In this document: one piece after another, positions 54,497 to 63,378 of the stretch
How positions within the stretch are numbered: the first letter of the stretch is position 1
Layout of the letters: every line of letters starts with the position of its first letter
Program-made: the position numbers and the translations under genes
The notes under the pieces: generated by a model
The model's input: only the letters and a program-made list of their open reading frames with translations
Database searches by the model: none
What the model was told of the DNA's origin: nothing
Assembly (NCBI RefSeq): GCF_002205635.1
Contig: NZ_NISJ01000010.1
Location: forward strand, 92,001-156,000
Source: Sphingopyxis witflariensis
Lineage (GTDB): Bacteria; Pseudomonadota; Alphaproteobacteria; Sphingomonadales; Sphingomonadaceae
Direction: 5' to 3'
DNA: 64,000 bases

Positions 54497-56682
54497 CCGG
54501 GCCCGTTCGCCGCGCGGCAACGATCGGGCCGATCGCGCGCGAGCTTGCCCCAGCTTTCGGCCTGTTTCGGGAAGGGGCCGTCGGTATCATTTTTGTCCAG
54601 AAGCCAATAGTTAAACCAGGCGATATTCTCCCGCATCGCGAGCGACCGGTTCGACGGCCGGTAGAAGACATGGGTTTCGTCAGACGCTGCCGTAGCGCCG
54701 GAATAATGACTGATCTGCGTCGGCGCTTTCGCCGCGCGCAACGCTTCGAACAATTCGATCTGCGACGGCGATGCCGAGGCAACCTGCTGTAGCAGGGCTG
54801 CGCAAACTCTGTTGGCGTTCAGCGACGGAGCGAAACGGCGATAGCTGATTATGGCGTCGCTCAGCGGTGCGCCGCCATAAACCGCATCATAGCTCGAGCC
54901 GGCGGTCGCATATCCCGCCGGTTCGAGATAGCCGCCATCGCCGCTCGATGCGGCGCGAAACAGGGGCGACCGGGTCACCGCGACATTGACCATCTGCGAG
55001 CCGCGGCTGTAGCCGGCGATGCCCACCCGATCCCGATCGACGAGACCCTCGATGGCCATTTCGTCGACGGCATCCTCGAAGATGTGGACGCCTTCGATCC
55101 ACAGCAACCGCTGCAGAGTCTCTGAATCCGGCGGCCCGCTGCCGCGAACCCATGCCTTGCTGGCCGCCATCAGCTCCTCCGATTGCAGGGGGGAGGGGTC
55201 ATTGATCAGCAGCACCACATAACCTCTCTCGGCGAGCAGCTGGACCGGGTAGTTCCATTGGAAACCGGGCGCGGCGAACCGGTCGTCGGCATCGGACCCA
55301 TGGGTAACGATGACGGCCGGGTAGGGCTTTCCCTTTTGGTAGCCGCGGGGGAGGACGACAAAGCCGCGGGCTTCATACCCATCGCGGTTGGTCCAGACCC
55401 GGGGAAGGATGGTGAGGGGAGCGATCGCGTCATGCTCCGCCGAGACCGACAGGAGCCGGAAGATGCGGCCATCCCTCAGGTCGATTTTCACAAGCCTCGG
55501 CGGTGTGGCGATTCCCTCTTCGACGCAGACCGCGAAAAGAAGCGCGTTATCATAGGCGCAGCGAGTGAGGCTGTGTTCGCTCTCCACCCTTCGCACGTCA
55601 TCGCTCGAGACGACGGCCAGCCCGTAGCGGGCCGCATCGAGATCGCGGGTTCCGAGAACCAGCTTTTTTCCGTCGCGGCTCGCCTGGGGCGCAGCCGCGC
55701 GGGGATCGCCTATGGTGAATGCGACCGCACCGTAGCTGTGCCGTTCCCCGTCCGGGCCCGTTTCCACGAGGTCCAGCGTTTTCGCCAGGCCGCTCGTCGC
55801 GAGTTCGCCGCCGCGCGGTCCCCTGAGGAGCGCGATTGTCTCCAGATTATGCTCGACACCCAGCGTGCGTATCGTTCCGCTCAGCCGATTCCAGGCGCGC
55901 ATCTCGAACCGACCGCCTTCCGAGCCATCGGGTGTCTCCACCCGGAATTGAACCTCATCGCCGCGCCAGAGAATCTGCCCCCCGCCACGCGTCGCCATCC
56001 GGTCCTTCGATGGCCTGCTCAGCATCAGGGTGGTTTTCCCGTCGGGTCCGCGCAGGAAATAGTCGATCTCGACGTCTATCGTAGACCGGCGCCGGCTTTT
56101 CAGAGCGCTGACCTCCGCGTCGAATCGGACGCGAGGCGCGTTCGGCAATGCTCTGAGCTGCGAATACCAGAGCCAGGCGCCGCCGGGGGACCAGTCATAG
56201 TCTAGAACGCCTACCGATGACGGGCGCACACCGCCGCCGATCGGAAAAGACATGTCCGCTTTCCCGACAGGAACGGTCGCCGGGTTCACGATCAGCGGCT
56301 GCACCATGCCGCCGGGCGTAATCCGATAGAGCTGCAGGCCCGCCCCGAGGTCGAGGAGGGCGCTCCAGTCCGCTGTGCCGGGGATGCGCCGCAGCGACTT
56401 GGCGCTGTCGACGGTCACTATGGTTCTTTGCCGGGTGGCAGCGATGTCGAGGATGCGGATATGGGATCGCGGCTTGTCGGCAGCGAGGTCGGCAATCTCG
56501 ACCGCGTAGATGGCAAGCTTGCCATCTCCCGACAGGGCGATGTCCTTCACCTCCGGGACGGTGAGGATGTCCTCGAGAGTCCAGGGCCTGCCCTTGCTCT
56601 CCCCTGCCGGGGCGACAGGGGAGAGCACCGCGACGGCAAGGATCGCCGCGGCCGGGAGGCCGGCTCGGAGGCTATTCCGCAT
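54493..56682 (-). CDS. Lasso peptide isopeptidase, S9 prolyl-oligopeptidase type
   Basis: This 729-residue protein has a signal peptide (SLRAGLPAAAILAVAVLSPVAPAG), a beta-propeller-type N-terminal half and a C-terminal alpha/beta hydrolase with Ser559 in GIAGYSRGSQMV and His671 in DETHVFYRP. Homologues beside astexin and sphingopyxin genes hydrolyse the isopeptide bond and turn the lasso into a linear peptide in the periplasm. The usual triad Asp is hard to place: the expected segment reads QQVASASPSQIELF. The ATG at 56682 is chosen because GGAGG stands six bases before it; a GTG at 56697 is possible. It is in an operon with the TonB receptor. Confidence 0.9.
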   Translation of the reverse strand: MRNSLRAGLPAAAILAVAVLSPVAPAGESKGRPWTLEDILTVPEVKDIALSGDGKLAIYAVEIADLAADKPRSHIRILDIAATRQRTIVTVDSAKSLRRIPGTADWSALLDLGAGLQLYRITPGGMVQPLIVNPATVPVGKADMSFPIGGGVRPSSVGVLDYDWSPGGAWLWYSQLRALPNAPRVRFDAEVSALKSRRRSTIDVEIDYFLRGPDGKTTLMLSRPSKDRMATRGGGQILWRGDEVQFRVETPDGSEGGRFEMRAWNRLSGTIRTLGVEHNLETIALLRGPRGGELATSGLAKTLDLVETGPDGERHSYGAVAFTIGDPRAAAPQASRDGKKLVLGTRDLDAARYGLAVVSSDDVRRVESEHSLTRCAYDNALLFAVCVEEGIATPPRLVKIDLRDGRIFRLLSVSAEHDAIAPLTILPRVWTNRDGYEARGFVVLPRGYQKGKPYPAVIVTHGSDADDRFAAPGFQWNYPVQLLAERGYVVLLINDPSPLQSEELMAASKAWVRGSGPPDSETLQRLLWIEGVHIFEDAVDEMAIEGLVDRDRVGIAGYSRGSQMVNVAVTRSPLFRAASSGDGGYLEPAGYATAGSSYDAVYGGAPLSDAIISYRRFAPSLNANRVCAALLQQVASASPSQIELFEALRAAKAPTQISHYSGATAASDETHVFYRPSNRSLAMRENIAWFNYWLLDKNDTDGPFPKQAESWGKLARDRPDRCRAANGPG

Positions 56683-56693
56683 GGACATCCTCC

Positions 56694-59225
56694 TCACCAG
56701 TCGCGGCTGATCGTGATGCCGAGGAAACGCCCCACCGCCGAATAATTTGTCGAATCGAAGGGGGTGTCGCTCGGCGATGCCACTGCCGTCATCTCGGGTT
56801 TTGCATTGAAGATATTGAGGGCGTTGACGCTGATCTCGCCCAATGCGCCGATTTTGACACGCGCCGAAAGGTCAAGCGTCGCGACCGACGCCACCTTGAC
56901 GGGAATTGTGCGGCGCCGATCGGTGACGCCGCCGGTGAAGCTGACGAAGGAGGCGAGAGTGAAGTCCTCATTTCCGAAGGTTGCGCCACCCCGCGCGCGA
57001 AAGTGCGGCGAATTGAAGATGGTGCCGGCCAGATCGGTCACCGGAAGGCCCGGCAACAATTGCTGCCGACTGTCGAGCCAGGTGCCGCTTGCGATCAGTG
57101 TCAGCATCTGCGCACCGATCGGTGCGCGGTAGCGCAGCGACAGGTCCGCGCCCTGATAGCGCTGCGAGGCGATATTGAGGTCGCGCCCGTCGATCAGCGC
57201 GATGACATTGGCCGGGTCATAGGGTCCGGTGGTGGCATTGCCGAGCGGGTCCGAGGCCCCCGCGATCGCGGCGGCCAGCAACGTCGGCGACGGATTGAAG
57301 GTGACGAGATCGGCAAACAGCGGATTGGTGAGAACCCCGAGTGGCGATCCGAATGGCGGCGCGACCCGGTCGCGATAGTCGATCCGGAAGAGGCTTGTCA
57401 CGATCTGCAACCGGCTCGACGGGCGGAAGGTCGCGCTCAATGTCACATTCTCGGATCGCTCGGGGCCGACATCCGGATTGGGACCGCCGAGATAGACATA
57501 GGTCGATCCGGCCGGAAACATCGATCCATAGCCGGTCACGGACAGGAGGACCGGCGTATATCCGCTATACTGCTGGTTGAGCGTCGGCATCTTGAACGAC
57601 TTGCCCCACGAAATGCCGAGGCTGAGCTCCGGGACCGGCGCATAGACGAAGCCGAGCTTGGGCACGACGATGCTCCCGGAATCGGAATAATCCTCGAAGC
57701 GCATTGCTGCCGTGATCGAGGCGCGGTGCGCGAAGGGCAGCTTTTGATCGGGACTGGCGAGCGGGACGAAGAGCTCGCCATAGGCATAGCGGTTCTCGCG
57801 CGTGGGTGCGAAGGCCCGGCCCGCGATCAGGGCGTTAAGGTGATTGCTGCGCCAGCCGCCGCCTGCCGCGAGGCGGACATCGCCCGCCGGCAGCGCGAAA
57901 AGCGGGCCTTCGACCCCCGCCTCGATACTCAGACTGCGATTGTTGAAGATCCGGATCGAAGGGGGCGCAACGCCATTGGTGAAATTCTGCGTGACCCCAT
58001 AGGTCTTGTCCGTGCCGTAGAAGCCCGAAACGCGCGTGCTCCAGCCGCCGCCAAGATAAGCTTCGAGCGTCGGCGCGACGCCGAAGGTCTCGAACTCATT
58101 ATGCACCACGATCCCGCGCGTCGTGATCGGCCGGTCGGCGAACAGTCCGCGCACCGAGGTCATGTCGCCGCGCTTGTAGATCAGGTCGGCCTTGATGCCG
58201 AGGCCGGGTGCGAGGTCCTGATGGCCGCTGAACAAGGCGCTATGGCGCCGCAGTTCGGGATAGAAAGTAGAGAGCGGATTGCTGGTCACGGCATAGCTGC
58301 GGTCCCGCGCCAGGATCGCGCTGTTGTCGAAAAAATCATAGGTGGCGAGAAAGCCCCCGCCCGACCATTTGGCCCCGCCGACGATATTATATTGTTGCTG
58401 GAAATTGCCGCCGTCGGTCGACCCGCCGATCCGCGCGCTCGTTGTGATGCCCTCATAATCCTTGCGGAGGAGGATGTTGACGACGCCGGCGACCGCGTCG
58501 GCGCCATAAATGGCCGACGCGCCGTCGGTGACGACCTCGATCCGCTCGACCGCTGCCGTCGGGATCGCGCTGATGTCGATCACGCTCTGTGTACCGCTAT
58601 AGGCAAAACGGTTTCCGTTCAGCAAAGTCAGCGTGGCGCTGGGACCGATACCCCGAAGGTTGAAGGTCGACGCGCCGTTGACGTTGACATTCTGGTTCTG
58701 GACTCCTTGCCCCGACCCGATCCCTGGGTTCTGGCCGCCCCCGAAATTCTGCGGCAGGCTGCGCGCAACCTCGCCGAGATCGGCATGGCCGGCGTTGCGG
58801 ATATCCTCCGCCGTCACTTCGATAACGGGCGCCGGCGCAGGCGCGCCTGCGATGCGCGAGCCGGTGACGATGATGGTTTCCGGCTCGGCCGAAGACGGGA
58901 TTTCAGCCGAAAAGCCATTGCGGATGATAACCGCGCGGTCGTCGAAGCGTGCGATGAGCCCGCTTCCCGCAAGGAGGGTCTCGACGGCTTCGCGCGGCGT
59001 GAACTGGCCCTTCAAGGCAGGAGCGGTCTTCCCTTCAAGGTCGCGCGAAGAGGCATAGAGTTCGATGTCGGCGAGATCGGCGGCTCGGCGCAGAGCCTCG
59101 CCCAGATCCTGCGCGGGCATATCGTAAGACTGGCGCTCTTGCTCTGTCGCCATCGCGGCGATTGGCGAACAACAGGCAGCAACACCGGCGAGTAGCGCGG
59201 CCAGCGAACGAGACTTGATCAACAT
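56694..59225 (-). CDS. TonB receptor with STN signalling domain, lasso-associated (third of three)
   Basis: This 843-residue receptor has a signal peptide, then an STN domain (about residues 30-90: YDMPAQDLGEALRRAADLADIELYASSRDLEGKTAPALKGQFTPREAV in shorter pieces), a TonB box-like ETIIVTGSRI, the plug (NLRGIGPSATLTLLNGNRFAY, IEVVTDGASAIYGADAVAGVVN) and the barrel to the C-terminal FLGITISRDW. STN-bearing receptors signal to a FecR partner when the ligand binds. The start at 59225 follows GGGGGAG. The stop lies 12 bases before the isopeptidase start. The likely ligand is the lasso peptide itself or a complex of it; ligand identity is inferred. Confidence 0.92.
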   Translation of the reverse strand: MLIKSRSLAALLAGVAACCSPIAAMATEQERQSYDMPAQDLGEALRRAADLADIELYASSRDLEGKTAPALKGQFTPREAVETLLAGSGLIARFDDRAVIIRNGFSAEIPSSAEPETIIVTGSRIAGAPAPAPVIEVTAEDIRNAGHADLGEVARSLPQNFGGGQNPGIGSGQGVQNQNVNVNGASTFNLRGIGPSATLTLLNGNRFAYSGTQSVIDISAIPTAAVERIEVVTDGASAIYGADAVAGVVNILLRKDYEGITTSARIGGSTDGGNFQQQYNIVGGAKWSGGGFLATYDFFDNSAILARDRSYAVTSNPLSTFYPELRRHSALFSGHQDLAPGLGIKADLIYKRGDMTSVRGLFADRPITTRGIVVHNEFETFGVAPTLEAYLGGGWSTRVSGFYGTDKTYGVTQNFTNGVAPPSIRIFNNRSLSIEAGVEGPLFALPAGDVRLAAGGGWRSNHLNALIAGRAFAPTRENRYAYGELFVPLASPDQKLPFAHRASITAAMRFEDYSDSGSIVVPKLGFVYAPVPELSLGISWGKSFKMPTLNQQYSGYTPVLLSVTGYGSMFPAGSTYVYLGGPNPDVGPERSENVTLSATFRPSSRLQIVTSLFRIDYRDRVAPPFGSPLGVLTNPLFADLVTFNPSPTLLAAAIAGASDPLGNATTGPYDPANVIALIDGRDLNIASQRYQGADLSLRYRAPIGAQMLTLIASGTWLDSRQQLLPGLPVTDLAGTIFNSPHFRARGGATFGNEDFTLASFVSFTGGVTDRRRTIPVKVASVATLDLSARVKIGALGEISVNALNIFNAKPEMTAVASPSDTPFDSTNYSAVGRFLGITISRDW

Positions 59226-59325
59226 AGTCACTCCCCCAAAAATTCCGCCGTGCATCGGGCAAGGCGGTCAGTTGGGGGTGAGTTGACGGGACGAAGGAGG
59301 TGCCCTTAGCCAGTCGGTGAAAAAA

Positions 59326-60315
59326 TTATCGGCGGCGGAGGTAGAGTGCGTCCGCTCGGCGCTCGACCCGCAGATCTAAGAGGGTCGCTATGCGCTCCGC
59401 GAATGGCTCGGTCTTGCTGATCTGGAAGCGCCCCGATACCTCGCGCGCCGCGATCGCGCTGTCTTCGATCATGATCGGAACCGCGGCGTAGCGATTGGCT
59501 TCGGCGACAAGCCGGTCGAGCCGGATCGAGCGATATTCGGCCCAGCCATCGGGCCAGTGTGCCGGAAGGGCCGGCGGAGGTCCGGCTTTTGGCGCCAATG
59601 TTCCGTCGGACCGATAGGCCAGCGCCGCGCCTTCGCGAAGCGGCGTGACCTGGTCCGCCACCGCATCGGTGCGGACCTCGGCCGCACCGCGCCGCAGCAT
59701 TGCGGTGACCGTGCCGGCCTCGTCGAGACTGAGGTCGATCTCGGCATCATTCGCGCTTGCGGTGCCGCGTCCGGCGTCAATGCGCAGGGGGACGTCCTGC
59801 CCGGCCACCGAGAGACGAACCCGGCCCCTGACCAGACGCACTCTTCGCGCGTCTGTCCCCACGGCGACGTCGAGCCGGCTGTCGGTGTCGAGCGTCGCGC
59901 TCGACCCGTCGGCAAGCCGGAAGGTCCGTATTTCGCCGCGCCGTGTCTCCAGCGGCTCGGCGGCAAAGGCGGCCGAGCTGCCGCCCCGCTGACCGGGAAG
60001 CGGAGCGCCCCCGGCACCGATCGCGACGATCAGGAGCGCGAGCGCCGTCGCTGCTGCGCCCCACGGCAGCCACTTTTTGATCCGGCCGCGCCGCGCCTCG
60101 GCATGCGCGCTCCCGTGACGCTCCGATGTCTTGAGAATGGCGAGCGCCGCCATGCGCTGCTCGGCGCGCCGATAGGCCTCGCGGTTTTCGGCCGACCCGT
60201 TCAGCCAGGCATCGAACTCGCCGCGGAGCGCGGCTGCATCTTCGCCGCGCATCTTGATCAGCCATGCGCGCGCGATCTCGTCGAGCGAATAGTCGCCGTC
60301 ACCTGCTTTGGTCAT
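59326..60315 (-). CDS. FecR-type anti-sigma / sigma regulator
   Basis: This 329-residue protein has an N-terminal cytoplasmic sigma-binding part (DEIARAWLIKMRGEDAAALRGEFDAWL), one membrane span at about residues 85-105 (WLPWGAAATALALLIVAIGA), the periplasmic FecR domain and a C-terminal STN-like tail (SGRFQISKTEPFAERIATLLDLRVE). It passes the ligand-bound state of the TonB receptor to the sigma factor. Its start overlaps the sigma stop (ATGA) and its stop is 100 bases before the receptor start, so sigma, FecR and receptor are one ordered signalling set. Confidence 0.93.
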   Translation of the reverse strand: MTKAGDGDYSLDEIARAWLIKMRGEDAAALRGEFDAWLNGSAENREAYRRAEQRMAALAILKTSERHGSAHAEARRGRIKKWLPWGAAATALALLIVAIGAGGAPLPGQRGGSSAAFAAEPLETRRGEIRTFRLADGSSATLDTDSRLDVAVGTDARRVRLVRGRVRLSVAGQDVPLRIDAGRGTASANDAEIDLSLDEAGTVTAMLRRGAAEVRTDAVADQVTPLREGAALAYRSDGTLAPKAGPPPALPAHWPDGWAEYRSIRLDRLVAEANRYAAVPIMIEDSAIAAREVSGRFQISKTEPFAERIATLLDLRVERRADALYLRRR

Positions 60316-60851
60316 TGACCCTCGTCCACCACCTTCGAGATCTGAGCGAGCGCTCTCATCATATGATATTCCACCGTCGCGATGCTGATGCCGAGCGCCT
60401 CATGTATCTCGCGATAAGAGAGCTCGTCCACCCGGTGCATGAGGAAGACGCGGCGGGTCTTTGGCGGCAGGGCATCAACGGCCGCTTCATAGAGCCGAAG
60501 CAGATCGGCGGCTTCGAGATCCCACTCCTGCGCGGCGGGCGTGGCGCCTTCACTCTCATCGCGCAGCGGAAAGAAGGTCGCGCGCGACGATTTCTGGCGC
60601 CTGGCGCGATCGATAAGCAGGTTCTGGGCGATACGACGCAGGAAACCGCCCGGATTGGCGAGCTGGTACCGCTGCTCGCTGCCCGCCGCGCGCGCAAAGA
60701 CTTCCTGAACAAGATCGGGCGCTTCCTCGGCGCCCGCCTTGCGGCGCAGGAAATGAAAGAGCGACGTGCGGTGCGCTCGATAGGCCGCCTCGAGATCCTG
60801 GCCGGCCTCTGGCCGCTGTCTGCACTGCGGCGGCCGGTCGGCCGGATGCAC
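60312..60851 (-). CDS. ECF sigma factor, FecI-like
   Basis: A protein of about 179 residues with region 2 (YRAHRTSLFHFLRRK and APDLVQEVFARA) and region 4 (ALPPKTRRVFLMHRVDELSYREIHEALGISIATVEYHMMRAL), and no other domain. This is the size and layout of FecI-type extracytoplasmic sigma factors. The GTG at 60851 gives a typical length but lacks a clear ribosome-binding site; the open frame goes back to 61016. It probably drives the TonB receptor and isopeptidase genes, and perhaps the lasso genes, when the receptor signals through FecR. Confidence 0.88.
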   Translation of the reverse strand: MHPADRPPQCRQRPEAGQDLEAAYRAHRTSLFHFLRRKAGAEEAPDLVQEVFARAAGSEQRYQLANPGGFLRRIAQNLLIDRARRQKSSRATFFPLRDESEGATPAAQEWDLEAADLLRLYEAAVDALPPKTRRVFLMHRVDELSYREIHEALGISIATVEYHMMRALAQISKVVDEGQ

Positions 60852-61173
60852 ATGGCAGGCCGAGGACGGTGAAAAGGGGTGACGCGGCGGCGCACGGTCG
60901 CGGCAGGTACAGGAAGACAAGGCGGTAGTCCCGGCCGGCACGAGCGAAAGCGTCCGGCCGCGGCCGGGCTTGCTCTTCCAGTGCTGTGCCGCCGTCTGGC
61001 CGCTCGCGCGGGCCATGGTCCGGTTGGGCCGCCGGTCCGGTCAGGGACTGGCGTGATTGATGACTGGCGAAATATTCCGCGAAGGAGCTGCCAGACATGC
61101 TCCTCCGCTCTGGAATCATGTCAATTTCGGGCGGTGCTGACAAGCAAAAGGATCGGGCGATGGCTCCGACTGC
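60852..61173. other. Intergenic region between sigma factor and GntR genes
   Basis: About 320 bases hold no gene I can support. The reading frame of the sigma gene stays open to 61016 but without family resemblance. The promoter of the sigma-FecR set should lie here; I cannot define it. Confidence 0.4.
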
Positions 61174-61785
61174 TCAAACATCGCGCCCCGGATGGTTGCC
61201 GAGCGCGCGAGCATAGCGTGCCGATTCGTGCGCTCGCCTTTCATGATAGCCGAGCAGCAGGCCCCGAAGCTCGGCTTGCGGTGCGGCTTCGGCGACCGCG
61301 GTCTCGATCCGCTGATATTCGGCTTCGACTTCCGAAAGGATCGCCGCGTCGAATTGCCTCGAAAACTGCAACCGGTCGCCGATCGCCGCGATACTCGCGA
61401 CGATTTCGCCGTTCGACGATCGTTCGGCGATGGCGAGGAACAGGTCAGCGAACCGGTCGGGATAGGGCTGGTCGGCCGACACCGAGGCTGCAAAGCCTTT
61501 GGGCGTGGTCGCGACGGCGGCGAGCAGCAGGATCAGGTGAAGCTCGAGCAGGTCGCGAAACTCTGTCTCGGCAAGATAATGGACGTGAAATCCCTCTCCC
61601 GGCCTGAAATCGACCATGCGTTCGCCATCCAGCCGAAAGAGGCTGTCGCGCACCGGTGTGAGGCTGACGCCAAGCTCGTCGGCCACCCGCGCGGCTTCGA
61701 TCCGCGCGCCTGTGGGCCATATACCCCCCATCAGGCGCCGCTTGATTGCTTCATAGGTCGGCTCGAATACGTGCGCGGGACTCAT
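61174..61785 (-). CDS. GntR-family transcriptional regulator (FCD type)
   Basis: This 203-residue regulator has a winged helix at about residues 5-65 (TYEAIKRRLMGGIWPTGARIEAARVADELGVSLTPVRDSLFRL then DGERMVDFRPGEGFHVH) and an all-helical effector domain of the FadR/FCD kind. The start overlaps the stop of the upstream dioxygenase gene (ATGA), so it is the third gene of the luxI operon. It probably controls metabolism linked to the quorum signal or feeds back on this operon. Confidence 0.87.
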   Translation of the reverse strand: MSPAHVFEPTYEAIKRRLMGGIWPTGARIEAARVADELGVSLTPVRDSLFRLDGERMVDFRPGEGFHVHYLAETEFRDLLELHLILLLAAVATTPKGFAASVSADQPYPDRFADLFLAIAERSSNGEIVASIAAIGDRLQFSRQFDAAILSEVEAEYQRIETAVAEAAPQAELRGLLLGYHERRAHESARYARALGNHPGRDV

Positions 61786-62660
61786 CGGCCGCTCCTTTCG
61801 GTCGCAGCGAAATCGGCGACGGCATCGGCCTGGTCGGGACGCAGCGCGTCGACCGCGCCTATCGGGCCGGACGGTTCGCCTTGCAGGAGGATCGAGGGGC
61901 ACTGGCCTTCATAGTTGCCGAGGTTGGGGCGGTGCTGCGCACAGCCTGCGAGCGCCGCGAGCTCCGGCGGGAAGTGCCGCGCGACGTCGGGCGGGTAGGT
62001 CAGCCACAGATTTTCATAGGGTTTGAGCCAGCCAAGGCTGTAGCTGACGAGCACGCCGCGCCGGACATTCTTGCTACGGTTCGCGCCGGCGCCGTGCGCG
62101 GTCGATCCGAGAAAGCAGATCGCCGCGCCGGGTTCGCATTCGGCATATATAGGAGGGCCGGGATCCTCTTTCGCCATGCCGGTGACGCCTTGGCTTTCGG
62201 GGAAAATCTGTGTCGCGCCATTCTCCTTCGTGAAGGAGGTCAGCGGCCAGAGGATGTTGACGAGATATTCCTGGGTTCCGTCTGCGCCGCGCCACATGTC
62301 CTGGTCGCGGTGCGGGAACTGCCGCACTTCGCCGGGGTGAATCTCGATCGCCTGGGCGAGGTTCAGCTGCATGCGCTCGCATCCCGGCCCGAGGATTGCT
62401 TCGACGGCGGAAAGGATGACGGGGTCGAGCACCAGATCGGCCACGTGCCGCGAGCGCCGCAGCAGGCTGCCGAACCGCTTCGTTCGCCGGCCGTAGAAGT
62501 CGCCCTCGCAAAAGGGCGTCTCGGCAAAGACCGGATCGAGATCGCTGGCGAGGGCGTGTACGGTCGCGCTCGCCCGCTCATGCAGGATGCAAAAGCCGTT
62601 GCCGCGAAGTTCGCCGACGAGGCGGGTGGAAAGGTCGGCCTGGGTGAGATCCGCCGTCAT
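61782..62660 (-). CDS. Phytanoyl-CoA dioxygenase (PhyH)-like oxygenase
   Basis: This 292-residue non-heme Fe(II)/2-oxoglutarate oxygenase shows the iron-binding HxD in QFPHRDQDMW, the distal His in FLGSTAHGAGANRS and the following Arg (RRGVLVSYSLGW) for 2-oxoglutarate. Family members hydroxylate acyl chains or small natural products. Its start overlaps the luxI stop (ATGA), so it is made with the signal synthase; co-occurrence of phyH-like genes with luxI/luxR in sphingomonads has been reported as I recall. It could modify the acyl-homoserine lactone or its acyl precursor; that is inference. Confidence 0.9.
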   Translation of the reverse strand: MTADLTQADLSTRLVGELRGNGFCILHERASATVHALASDLDPVFAETPFCEGDFYGRRTKRFGSLLRRSRHVADLVLDPVILSAVEAILGPGCERMQLNLAQAIEIHPGEVRQFPHRDQDMWRGADGTQEYLVNILWPLTSFTKENGATQIFPESQGVTGMAKEDPGPPIYAECEPGAAICFLGSTAHGAGANRSKNVRRGVLVSYSLGWLKPYENLWLTYPPDVARHFPPELAALAGCAQHRPNLGNYEGQCPSILLQGEPSGPIGAVDALRPDQADAVADFAATERSGR

Positions 62661-63280
62661 GGTGCAAGTTCCCCACCTTCGAGCTTGAGCCCGAGCGGCG
62701 TCCATGTCCCCGTTCGTTGCAGGCCGGGAAGCGTGTCGGCGTCGATCCGGATGCCGAACGCGAGGATCGGGCCGGCGCTGCCCGGGAGAGCGGGACCGAG
62801 CGCGCGGCAGGACCAGCCGAAACCGCTGATCTTCGCGAACCAGCGCGCCTCCGCGATCCCGACATATTCGCGGATGCCATTGTGGAGGGCATGGTCCGCA
62901 AGCGCGCTGACGAGCTGGTTGCGGGCGTCGAGACGCTCGGCGGCCGATTGCGCGGGGTCGAGGCAGAAGCGGCTGATTTCCCAGACCGCCTCGCCGGATG
63001 GCGCGCCGTCGGGGCAGAGATGGGGATAGAGATCGCCGAGGAGATGCGGTGCGGTCGTCGGCAGCAACCGCGCCGATGCCCGGTGGCGCAGATCGTCCGG
63101 ATCAAGCAGAATCAGATATCGAGCATGCGGATTATCGAACTGGTCGAGCTCGAAACGCCCATCGAGAGCGGGAAGATCCCACTTCAGAAGATCGATGAAA
63201 ACCTGCTTTCGGGCTGCGAACATGGCGCGCAGCGCCGCGTCGCCGGGCGCAGCCTGCGCCCGCGTGGATTGATCGGTCAT
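62657..63280 (-). CDS. LuxI-type acyl-homoserine-lactone synthase
   Basis: This 207-residue synthase has the conserved residues in order: ARKQVFIDLLKWDL (Arg, Phe, Trp), ELDQFDNPHARYLILLD (Asp-Phe-Asp), ASARLLPT (Arg) and WEISRFCLD (Glu, Arg, Phe). It makes N-acyl-homoserine lactone from SAM and an acyl donor. The start follows AAGGA. It lies 99 bases after the LuxR gene on the same strand, with a 16-base dyad between, and starts the luxI-phyH-gntR operon. The acyl chain length cannot be read from sequence. Confidence 0.93.
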   Translation of the reverse strand: MTDQSTRAQAAPGDAALRAMFAARKQVFIDLLKWDLPALDGRFELDQFDNPHARYLILLDPDDLRHRASARLLPTTAPHLLGDLYPHLCPDGAPSGEAVWEISRFCLDPAQSAAERLDARNQLVSALADHALHNGIREYVGIAEARWFAKISGFGWSCRALGPALPGSAGPILAFGIRIDADTLPGLQRTGTWTPLGLKLEGGELAP

Positions 63281-63337
63281 AGGTCATCCTTGGTTGCTGG
63301 ATGCCCGAGTCAGACCATCAATCTCGCGGGTCGGCTA

Positions 63338-63353
63338 TGCCCATTTCTGGGCA
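63338..63353 (-). promoter_or_regulatory. lux-box-like dyad upstream of luxI
   Basis: TGCCCA-TTTC-TGGGCA is a perfect 6+4+6 inverted repeat, 58 bases before the luxI start and 26 bases after the LuxR stop. The place fits a LuxR binding site that drives luxI. A weak hairpin terminator of the LuxR gene is the alternative. Confidence 0.5.
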
Positions 63354-63378
63354 AGCCTTTCGCCTTTTGGCGCTCGCC

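Noticed and set aside
59226..59325. FecI-type promoter before the lasso TonB receptor
   Set aside because: Expected by analogy, but I could not find a convincing -35/-10 pair, so no site is annotated.
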